From: Datisca glomerata
Lineage: Eukaryota; Streptophyta; Magnoliopsida; Cucurbitales; Datiscaceae
Length of the DNA stretch: 64,000 nt
Direction: 5' to 3'
Assembly: GCA_003255025.1 (NCBI GenBank)
Contig: QANY01009110.1
Coordinates: forward strand, 620,001 to 684,000
Shown: positions 55,500 through 64,000 of the stretch, piece by piece
Layout of the letters: each line of letters starts with the position of its first letter
How positions within the stretch are numbered: the stretch's first letter is position 1
The notes under the pieces: model-generated
Seen by the model: only the letters and a program-made list of their open reading frames with translations
Told to the model about the DNA's origin: nothing
The model's database searches: none
Program-made: the position numbers and the translations under genes

Positions 55500-56510
55500 G
55501 AACTAACTATAGAATTAATAATATCTATACAAGTTTTTAAATATAAATATAATTTTGTCACATATTTTGAAAAATATCAAATATAGCACTTTCTTAAAAA
55601 ACAATTAATAAAACAAATTGATTTAAATTTAATAATTTTTTTATTAAATTAGTTACTAATATACCCTTTTAATTATCTCTCAATATTTAATTATTCATTT
55701 TTCTCTCTTATATCTATTAATTATCTATTTTTTCTCAGACATATTCTCCCTCTCTCTCCCCTTCTCATTATATATAATATACACGTATANNNNNNNNNNN
55801 NNNNNNNNNNNNNNNNNNNNNNNNNNNNNNNNNNNNNNNNNNNNNNNNNNNNNNNNNNNNNNNNNNNNNNNNNNNNNNNNNNNNNNNNNNNNNNNNNNNN
55901 NNNNNNNNNNNNNNNNNNNNNNNNNNNNNNNNNNNNNNNNNNNNNNNNNNNNNNNNNNNNNNNNNNNNNNNNNNNNNNNNNNNNNNNNNNNNNNNNNNNN
56001 NNNNNNNNNNNNNNNNNNNNNNNNNNNNNNNNNNNNNNNNNNNNNNNNNNNNNNNNNNNNNNNNNNNNNNNNNNNNNNNNNNNNNNNNNNNNNNNNNNNN
56101 NNNNNNNNNNNNNNNNNNNNNNNNNNNNNNNNNNNNNNNNNNNNNNNNNTTATATTATATATATAGAGAGAAATATTTAATGGAGAGAGATATATAATAT
56201 CACTTTCAAAGATTGATTTACTATTAATATGGAGAGAGAGCGAATCCGGTTAGAGAGAGAGATAGAGAGGGAGTACGGTTAAGATATATAGAGAGAGATA
56301 ATTAATAGATATGGGAGATAAAATTTAATGATTAAATATATACATTAAAAAATAAAAATAGTATATTCGTAACTAATTAAATAGAAAAATTATTAAAATT
56401 TAAATAAATTTGCTAGATTAATTATTTTTTAGAAAATTGTTATATATTTCTCAAAAGGTGTGTATAGAATTGAAAACTTATATAAATAGTATCAATTCTA
56501 ATATACTTGA
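55500..56510. repeat. Foldback inverted repeat around assembly gap
   Basis: Left arm 55500-55789 and right arm 56150-56510 are imperfect reverse complements. Examples are ATTAGTTACTAATATACC against ATTAGTTACGAATATACT and the CTCTCTCTCC tracts. The 360 N (55790-56149) lie at the loop. This fits a foldback or long-TIR element whose hairpin blocked assembly. Confidence 0.65.
55790..56149. other. Assembly gap (360 N)
   Basis: Run of unknown bases; its true length is not known. Confidence 0.99.
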
Positions 56511-57333
56511 TCGTTAACTTTAAATAGGTACTACCATACCTCTTTATATATTCTTGGATACCAAATAATAACAATTTTTATGTTTACAATCATAGATAAT
56601 GATATTATCCCTTTATTAACATCCGATAAAATAATAGGTCGCGATACATTCATGTCATAGCTAGACAAATGACATTCCTATTTGAGTCCACGTAAACATA
56701 GAATTTCAGCTCTTTTTTGTTAGAATAGAAGTTAATCCCCTTTAAAATGGGGGTTTAATTACTGTAATTATATGAATATAAATCAAATAATGTTATCTAG
56801 TGTGATGCGAATTATTATTAACGTTTGGAAACATAATCTGAAAATTACATATCCGCCAATGAGTGGGATTCTGTAAAAAATCAAAACCAGGGGTGACCAA
56901 GAGGGGCCCAATATGAAATGCAAGGATTGCTTAAAACCGGCCTGCCGATGAGCGAAATAAGTTTGATGAGACCACCGGAAATTCAGGCTCAAACCATGAT
57001 CATTAGCTAACATTTTACATTTTTGTTAGGGAAAGTATACATTATGAGAAACTTCGCTGGATGGACCCGTTGGTGAAAAAAAAAATTCAGAATCTTGAAC
57101 TTTTTTTATGACATGTGACCTTTTTTAAAAGAGAAAAGATTGAAGTACTCCTTGCCAGATTAGATTATGGTTCAATAATTTTTTTTGTCAAACCCTAATC
57201 TAATATTATAATGTTAAGATTAATATTTGTTATACCGCAGTTTAACTTAGTTGAACTCTAGTTTAATAGTAAAATTTAAATCAAATGAGCAACTTAATAT
57301 TTTCTGTTGTTAAAAATTCCTAATTTCATTTTT
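56511..57333. other. Intergenic, no feature seen
   Basis: AT-rich DNA. A 76-residue minus-strand frame at 56783-57013 has no recognised similarity and no gene context. No repeats of note were seen. Confidence 0.4.
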
Positions 57334-58756
57334 AGGAAAATTGTATGTATGGTCAGACCAAGTTTTAATTTCATTACTATATATTTGTTTTTCTTAATTA
57401 CATTATCAAAGTTTGTAAAATGTTTCAATATCATCACTCCATCCACATTCTATTAAAAACTTAACGGTTTGTTGTCGTGGCAGACACTTTTTTACATGTG
57501 TGCATCACGTCAGCAAAGTTGTGGTACAATATAATTTTTATTTTATTCAATTTTCTTCCTCAAAATTCTTTAATTTTCAAAAGGAACTCCATAAGATCAC
57601 AGAATATATTTTTCTCTTCTCATTCTTCAATTTTTTCATTTCTCCTTCTCTTACTTAATCATCTCGCACAAGGTGATAAGATGTATTTTTTACTTTTCTT
57701 TCTTCTTCTGCTTAATCATTTTATTTCTTTATTTCTTTATTCTTCTAAATCAGGGTTTTTATATTTTTTAAAATTTCTGAAAAATAACTATTTAGTTTAT
57801 ATTTAGGATTAAATAACTAGTGAAAAAAATACAACTGTTATATGCTTACAATTGCTAAAAGTTATATTTCATCAAAACACCATAACACTATGATAAAACT
57901 TGTTTATTTTTTCAAAGATAAAATATGTCTACTTTCTATCAATAAAGATAACATTTGTCTCTCTCATATCCAACCCATAAAATCTATCTATTTTTTCAAA
58001 GAATAACCAAAATACCTTTTATATGTGGTCTCAAGGAGAATCACTTGCTTCCTTGAGTAGCTTTCACAATTTTCATGTAAAAATGGTCTCCTATTTATCA
58101 TTGAATCTGCTAAAATGGAGAACAGATAATTTAGAAAAACCTGGAAATGAGAAAGCGAGAGAGAATATGTGAGAAAAAGAGGAGGAAGAGACAAACCGAC
58201 ATGTTTTCCTTGTTTTAATTTCATGGGTATTATTTTGTAAATATTGAAAACTTTAAGGAGAAAAAGAAAGACACGGGTATATTTTATAAATTTTTAAAAC
58301 GTTAAGGGGAAAATGGAGAAATGGGTTATATTTTATAACTTCTAAATCGTTTAAGGAAAGGAAGACACAGGTTATAGTTTATAAATTTAACCGTTTAAGG
58401 GAAGAAATGAGACTTTTTATAAATTTTAAAATATTTAAGAGGGAAAAAGAAGGATACATGGTTTATTTTGTAATTTTTGAAAAATTATGAGAAAGAAAAG
58501 AAAACAAGGGGTTCACTTTATAATTTCTAAGAAATAAGGGGAAAGAACTTGATACATTAATTTCAAACAAATACTCATCATGTGTAAAAAACGTGTTTGC
58601 CACATCAACAAACCGTTAATTTTTAACGAAATATTGATGAAATGATGAGATTGAAATATCTTATAAATTTTGATAATATAATTGAGAAAAATTAAAACTA
58701 TAATGATAAAATTGAAACTTAGTCAAAACTACAGTGACTATAGATGTAATTTTCCC
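57334..58756. mobile_element. Non-autonomous Mutator-like element (MULE)
   Basis: A 1423 bp element has terminal inverted repeats of about 200 bp. The left end reads GGAAAATTGTATGTATGGTC and the inverted right end GGAAAATTACATCTATAGTC. The similarity continues through an AACGGTTTGTTG..GTGGCA block in both arms. The flanks TTCATTTTT (57325-57333) and TTCATTTAT (58757-58765) are a 9 bp target duplication with one mismatch, the length typical of MULEs. There is no transposase. The interior contains about six degenerate repeats (58230-58560). Its right end is about 60 bp from the TIC20-II TATA box. Confidence 0.8.
58230..58560. repeat. Degenerate tandem repeats inside the MULE
   Basis: About six units of 50-60 bp with the theme GGTTATATTTTATAA..TTTTAA followed by GTTTAAGGGGAAAA. 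They explain the lack of coding frames here. Confidence 0.6.
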
Positions 58757-58815
58757 TTCATTTATTTAAATTCTCAACCTTCTATCTTTATTTCTTTTTC
58801 TAGTATCTTCCGCGT

Positions 58816-58822
58816 TATAAAT
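58816..58822 (+). promoter_or_regulatory. TIC20-II TATA box
   Basis: TATAAAT lies 97 bp upstream of the ATG, followed by a CT-rich leader (58888-58914). It is the only good TATA element between the MULE end and the gene. Confidence 0.6.
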
Positions 58823-58918
58823 GCCCCTTGATGGGCCCAAATTTTTATTCATTCCTAGCCCACAATTAAGAACCTCAAAACCATCTCTGATCTCTCTCTG
58901 TTGCTTTCTCTCTCGAAA

Positions 58919-59575
58919 ATGGCTTCCATCCCTCTCCTCCACATCACTACCAGCTCCGTTCGGAAACCCGTATTCAAACTATATCCCACCCCTAACGTGA
59001 CGGCCCGATTATCCTCCTTACCTCACCCTCTCAAATCCATCAAACTCCCAGCCCTCACCACCAAATCCATTAAAACCCTAAAACCCAAAGTCACCCGCAT
59101 GTCATACAACCCAACTCCAGCCACCGAGCGTTTAATCTCCGCCGTCGCTTACACCCTCCCCTTCTTCAACTCTCTCCAGTACGGTCGCTTCCTCTTCATG
59201 CAGTACCCAGCTTTAGGCTTACTCTTCGAGCCATTACTCCCAATCTTGAACCTCTACAGATCCATCCCCTACTCGAGCTTCGTCGCCTTCTTCGCGCTCT
59301 ACCTTGGCATTGTAAGAAACCCTAGCTTCAGCCATTACGTGAGGTTCAATTCGATGCAGGCGGTCACTCTAGATGTGCTCTTGGTGTTGCCGATGTTGGT
59401 CCAAAGGATATTCAGTCCGGGTCGGGCCGGGTTAGGGTTTAGGGTAATGGTTTGGGGGCATAATGTGTTGTTTGTTTTCAGTGTTTTGTGCTTTTTGTAC
59501 AGTTTGGTTTGTTGTATTCTGGGTCGAACACCCCACTTGCCTTTGGTTGCTGACGCTGCGGGGAGGCAGCTCTAG
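58919..59575 (+). CDS. TIC20-II: TIC20-II, TIC20-family inner envelope protein
   Basis: A single-exon gene of 218 aa. TIC20 proteins are membrane proteins of the chloroplast inner envelope; TIC20-I is a core part of the protein import channel and the II type is a paralogue. Residues 1 to about 60 are a basic, Ser/Thr/Pro-rich transit peptide. The mature part starts near MSYNPTPATERLISAVAYTL and has about four hydrophobic segments (about 72-112, 118-134, 146-164, 180-202). Signature blocks are PFFNSLQYGRFLFMQYPALG, LPILNLYRSIPYSSFVAFF, HYVRFNSMQAVTLDVLL and the C-terminal VADAAGRQL, which places it in the TIC20-II group. The ATG at 58919 is chosen over an upstream in-frame TTG (58901) because its context is AAAATGG. 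No break is seen. Confidence 0.93.
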   Translation: MASIPLLHITTSSVRKPVFKLYPTPNVTARLSSLPHPLKSIKLPALTTKSIKTLKPKVTRMSYNPTPATERLISAVAYTLPFFNSLQYGRFLFMQYPALGLLFEPLLPILNLYRSIPYSSFVAFFALYLGIVRNPSFSHYVRFNSMQAVTLDVLLVLPMLVQRIFSPGRAGLGFRVMVWGHNVLFVFSVLCFLYSLVCCILGRTPHLPLVADAAGRQL

Positions 59576-60541
59576 GTGGTACTTTCCTGTAGTATCTCTG
59601 AAGTTTTTTTTGGTAATGATAATGTACTACTTTTTTTAAACGGTGACTACAAGTAGTTACAACGTGAAGTACAACTAAATGCAGTTATAGGGAGATTTGT
59701 GTTCTTTTGTCAAACAATATGAGAGAGAGTAAATTAAACCTCTCTTTAAAAGAGAAAATGATGATAAGTATCATACTTGTTCAAATTATAAATTGATATA
59801 TCGATTTTTTAATATCTTTTATCAAGTGTCAATTATATATTTAAGGGAATACTGTAATTTTTTCCTTGAGCTATAGACCAGTAAGTTTCTCATATGATGG
59901 TTTAAGTTTATTCATATATTCCTTCAAACCTTCGTAATATGTCTTCGAGTAAATTAAAAAAAAACATCCAAGTTATTCTGATGGTGTTGTAAATTCTTTA
60001 TTATGTTAATAAAGATACCTTCGGTTAGATTGATTAAAAACAGATACCTTGGATTGGATAACTTGGTTGATGAGACTAGAGTAGATTAACTATTATGTAT
60101 GGGCGTGTTTCGAAAAAATCTTTCATAGTCCGTGATGCTTAGGATACTCTCTCATATTCGATGTCATGTTTGAAAATTGAACTTTTACTATTTTATCCCA
60201 CTTTGGCCAATTTAATCTTACTACTTTTTAAAAAACTAACACTTTTGTGGTACAACATTCATCAATTCTAGTGTCTCTAAGCGCATCAATTTACATATAT
60301 TTCTTTATTCAATTTAATTTATATATTCACTCTAATAATGTCTATATTAAGAATTCACATTGACAATTTGCTTAATGTTTCATATAGATTAGTCCGGTTA
60401 AAGAACCACATTTGTGTTCATCTAACGCCTCCGAACTTGAGAATACATATATTAACCTACTATGCTGATAGATGTGATTGGTTTGGAGGATGGTATTGTC
60501 AAGAGACACATTTACAATTTTAAAGGGTTTTGATTTGCCTA
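59576..60541. other. TIC20-II 3' flank and intergenic DNA
   Basis: AT-rich sequence without recognised genes. Two overlapping small open frames near 60338-60663 lack protein similarity. The start of the following gypsy LTR is not sharply defined. Confidence 0.4.
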
Positions 60542-61084
60542 TGTTATTAACAGTGAATAGGTATGAAGTCTTCGTCATGACACGTGGACGGGAGAGAACC
60601 AATCAAGAAGGAGGGATAAGATCTCCACCATGTGAGAACGGGAATAAGGAGATCAGACCGTGAGATGAATCAGACGGTTGCGATTAATTCGGCAGTTGAA
60701 AGACAAGACAATATAGTGGTTGAAGGGAATAAGTAAAGTATGGAAGCCCATGTCTGACAAAGATCACATAAGTATGAGAGCAATTCTAGGGGAAGACGTT
60801 CCCGAAAACATAGGGGGAGTGTGATCATTCCCCTTTATTATTATTATTATTGTTAATTTGTCAACATCATGAATAAGACATATCTATATAAAGGCCCATG
60901 TAATAAATGATCAATTCAACTTAGTTGAATTCAATCTAATGAAGAACACACCCAGAGTATTCCTCTCTCTCTCTCTCCCTCTTCATAAATCTTACTCGTG
61001 TAGAGGAAAAAATCAATTACATTTTGGTATTTTCATTGAGAACTGAGAGAAAAGCTCAAGAAACCCACCCCAAATATATTAAGT

Positions 61085-62440
61085 ATGCCTAGAACCAGAT
61101 CGAACGCAGCCATGCATGAGGGCAATAGGACCAGAAACGGAGATGATCATGTGGACCAACCAACTCCACTGACAGAAATGGAAAGAAGAAATACGGAGGC
61201 ACTGCACAGTGCATGGCAGACTGTGCAGGACTAAATCAACACGCTTCAGCAGGAGCTGGCAAGGACACGTGCCAAAGTCAGTCAAATGGTGAATAATAAG
61301 GAAGGCGGGAGAACCACGAGAACAACAGAAACGTACAATGGGAGGAGGTAGAAGTCCAATCCCAAAACCACATGAAAGAGGCTACGGGAGAATCTCATCA
61401 GTCCCGGGTCATAACGAAAGAAGCGGTGCAAGAATTACTGGAGCGAAAAATGATGGAGATGATAAACCTGGAAAGTATGGGGAAGACTGACCTCGAATCC
61501 CTCACTCGTACTCCGTTAAGCTCTGAAATCCTGACAACGCCCGTACCCAAAAAGTTCATGGCCCCCAAATTTAAATGTTACGAGGGGAAAACAGATCCCG
61601 TAGACCATCTCCGGTGGTTCAGGAAAGTAATGGCGTTGTATCAACATGATGACAAACTAATGTGCAGGATGTTCCCCACCAGCATGGACAAGAAAACTTT
61701 GAAATGGTATCATTCCCTCCCTGTGCATTCAATTACTAATTTTGTTGTTATCACATCTGTCTTCTTAGAATAGTACTCTACCTACAAGTGGTCATGGAAG
61801 ACACAAAGTATCTTTTGATGATTTCTGCTAAGAAAGGGGAGTCACTACGGGACACCCACAGATTTACGGACGAGATGGCAAAAGTAAAAAATTATGATGA
61901 TCGAGTTGCCAGACTGGTCTTCAGGCGAGGGTTAGACCTGAACTCACCCCTGTTCGAAGATCTATCCAAGATGAAACCGTTGTCCATGGAAGAAACCTTT
62001 CAACGTGCGTAAACCTACATCACTTTATAAGAGGAGAAAAGAAGCATGCTGAAAGTGACTGAACGGAAGACTGGGGAGTCAAGAAAGCGGGAAAGAAGTT
62101 TGAGACCTGAAAGGAAAAATCATAAAGTTGAAAGAGAAGACCGAAGGAATATCAAGCAGGAAAGAATGGGGTACCAAAGACGTAATTCAGATAGGGTACA
62201 CACAGGGACAGGGTTTACACATCGTTGACCATTCCAGTAAACCAAATCCTGGACATGATCAAAGACAAGTCTTGGCTGAAGAGGCCCGTCTCGCTCACGA
62301 AAGAGCCAAGCTATAAGGATAAAGACAAGTACAACTCCTTTCACAGGAGCAGCGCACATTACACAAGGGACTATATCCAACTTAAAGATTACATCGAACA
62401 GCTAATAAAAGACGAGTACCTCCATCAATTTGTGTAGAAG
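61085..62440 (+). pseudogene. gypsy-2 gag
   Basis: Starts at 61085 (MPRTRSNAAMHEGNRTRNGD) with a stop at about 61232. The gag core is open at 61372-61773 (KFMAPKFKCYEGKTDPVDHL, LMCRMFPTSMDKKTLKWYHS) and continues in another frame at 61788-62012 with KMKPLSMEETFQRA. A basic Arg/Glu-rich part follows (62046-62230), then 62225-62437 with a HYTRDYIQLKDYIEQLI segment. No clear zinc knuckle is seen. Gag packages element RNA. Confidence 0.8.
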
Positions 62441-62599
62441 GAAGAGTAGAAACAGGAAGTTGAAAAGGACAATCATGGGGAATACAAGCGTTGTAACAGG
62501 AAACAACATATATGTATCGTCGACGCAGTTATTGCACTTATAGCGTAGGAAGGGACAACAAGGAATGGAAGCAAGATATACTGTAAAAAGTCGATATCG

Positions 62600-63120
62600 G
62601 AGAAGCGCCTAGATGGGCCCTCAAGTGTCAACGAGAATCTACAGCTGGTATTCGATGATCTAGATTTGGAGCATGGCGGGCTTCACAATGATGCTTTTGT
62701 CATTTCAATACAAGTTGGCAACTGCTTACTAAGGAGAGTCTTGGTTGACGATGGGAGCGCTATGAGCATTCTATGTCGAGCAACCTTAGAAAAAATGTTA
62801 ATGGAAGAACAAAAGCTACAAGAAACTTCACAGTCGTTGATAGGCTTCAACGGAGCCATCAATTACTCAGAAGGAACTCTCGTTCTCCCGGTGAATATGG
62901 AACCTTTTAACTACATGGCCGAGTTCATGTTATTGAACCCGTCATCCCTATACAATGCTATCCTAGGAAGAACCTGGCTCCATAAAATGAAAGCCGTCCC
63001 TTTAACTTTCTACTAAGTGCTGAAGTACTCGTCACCCAAGGGAGTTAAAATAATAAGAGGAGATCAAGCCATTGCTTACATCTGCTCCGTGACCGCTTTG
63101 GAGTCCGTCAAGAGAAAGGC
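62600..63120 (+). pseudogene. gypsy-2 aspartic protease
   Basis: The open frame 62666-63016 carries VLVDDGSAMSIL, the active site, with Asp-Asp-Gly where Asp-Ser/Thr/Gly-Gly is usual, followed by SLIGFNGAINYSEGTL and a YNAILGRTWLHKMKAVP end. The order after gag is normal. It would cut the polyprotein. Confidence 0.75.
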
Positions 63121-63329
63121 TACAAAAAAAGTAGAAGGAAAGTAACCAGCATATCTATAGCAATCACAGGAAGATGGACAAGACGACCCGAGGTACGAGG
63201 CATGGGAAGAAACAAAATTTGTATGCTTGGAAGAAGGAACCCAAAAGATGAAGAACGTTGGTACTCGCCTCGAAAAAGATGAAAAAAAGATTGGTAAAAT
63301 TAATGTAGGAAAACAAAGATGTGTTTACA

Positions 63330-64000
63330 ATTACGGTGCAAGAGATGCCAGGTATTCCTGAAGAAATTATATGTCATAAGCTGAATACGGATCTAGCTAT
63401 GAAGCCAATAAAGCAGCGGAATAAAAGCTTTGTACCGAATGGAATAAGGAGATCAAAGAAGAGGACGAAAATCTCTTGACAGATGGTTTCATTCGGGAAA
63501 TGAATTACCCAGAGTGGCTGACCAACGTGGTAATGATACGGAAGAATAGTGGTAAATGGAGAATATGTGTGGACTTCACCGACTTGAATAAAGTCTGCCC
63601 CAAATATGATTATCCACTGCCAAGGATAGATCAGATGATCGACGTAACTTCAGAACACGAACTCTTCAGCTTCATGGACGTGTACCATAGATACAATTAA
63701 GTGAAAATATTCTAACATGATCAAGAAAAGACTTTTTTCATTACTGAATATGGTATATTGTTATAAAGTTAAGCCTTTTAGCCTGAAAAATGCACGTGCA
63801 ACTTATCGAAGGTTGGTGAACAAAGTCTTCCGTGAAAAAATCAAGAAAAACATGAAGTCTTTTCATCATTTTAGTTGGAGAGCAAGAAATGGGGAGACCA
63901 TATTCGGGATCTCGAAGAAGATTTTTCAATTGTAAAGAAAAACTCCATGAAACTGAATCTAGAAAAATGCACATTTGGAGTAGCTGCAGGAAAATTCCCC
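63330..64000 (+). pseudogene. gypsy-2 reverse transcriptase, partial
   Basis: The RT starts in broken frames at about 63330. The open piece 63476-63700 reads GFIREMNYPEWLTNVVMIRK, WRICVDFTDLNKVCPKYDYP and LFSFMDVYHRYN, the last holding the first catalytic Asp. After a stop and frame changes, KNARATYRRLVNK is seen, and then at 63850-63885 the place of the Y-V-D-D motif reads FSSF, stop, L. The two catalytic Asp are lost. The frame recovers with DHIRDLEEDFSIV and EKCTFGVAAGKFP up to the window end. Confidence 0.8.

Larger units (their letters stand above)
60542..64000 (+). mobile_element. Ty3/gypsy (Tat-like) retrotransposon gypsy-2, cut by window end
   Basis: The 5' LTR (about 60542-61021, start uncertain) has a TATATAAAG box at 60885-60893. 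The primer site TTTTGGTATTTTCATTGAG (61022-61040) follows, then gag from MPRTRSN (61085), protease and RT. The layout and the shared MPxTRSN start, primer region and gag core mark it as the same family as the nested element at 28108. Stops and frameshifts are frequent. The rest lies beyond the window. Confidence 0.8.

Overview
The window looks like nuclear DNA of a flowering plant, most likely a eudicot. It is AT-rich and dominated by broken retroelements. It carries two intact nuclear genes for plastid proteins, one with canonical GT-AG introns. No species can be named from the sequence alone. A 360-base N gap (55790-56149) and a poly-C run containing an N (47638-47682) show it is a draft assembly.

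Layout. From 244 to 35720 the region is a graveyard of one plant pararetrovirus family (Caulimoviridae-like endogenous copies, here EPRV-A to F), broken into fragments on both strands and interleaved with LTR retrotransposons. EPRV-A (244-6545, -) carries, in viral order, coat protein with zinc knuckle, protease, reverse transcriptase/RNase H, an AlkB-like oxygenase domain, a second unknown ORF and part of the intergenic region. A hAT-type MITE sits in its protease. EPRV-E (10886-11925, -) is leader plus movement protein. EPRV-B (11926-14565, +) runs from RT through AlkB and the unknown ORF. EPRV-F (15814-16261, +) is a promoter region. EPRV-C (23128-25480, +) runs from coat protein to RT plus promoter. 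EPRV-D (25485-35720, -) is split by a nested 7.1 kb Ty3/gypsy element. Ty1/copia elements lie at about 7712-10885 (-), 16262-23127 (+) and 35721-39845 (-), with a LINE scrap at 7318-7711 and a likely solo LTR at 14618-15813.

From 40 to 47.5 kb there is a non-autonomous Helitron (40187-41482, -) and then a decayed block with a DUF1985-type pseudogene and an unknown minus-strand coding remnant, possibly one Mutator-like element. The intact genes follow. VIPP1/IM30 (47746-54249, +) has 11 coding exons and encodes 327 aa. TIC20-II (58919-59575, +) is a single exon encoding 218 aa. Between them lie a possible small MULE, a foldback repeat around the assembly gap and a well-defined Mutator-like MITE (57334-58756) ending about 60 bp upstream of the TIC20-II TATA box. 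From about 60.5 kb to the end is a second Ty3/gypsy element, apparently of the same Tat-like family as the nested one.

How it fits together. VIPP1 maintains thylakoid membranes and TIC20-II belongs to the TIC20 family of the plastid inner envelope, so the functional content is plastid biogenesis. The rest is mobile DNA. The most unusual signal is an AlkB-like Fe(II)/2-oxoglutarate dioxygenase domain placed downstream of RNase H in a DNA pararetrovirus lineage and seen in three copies. The second is a facing pair of pararetroviral promoters that could make double-stranded RNA.
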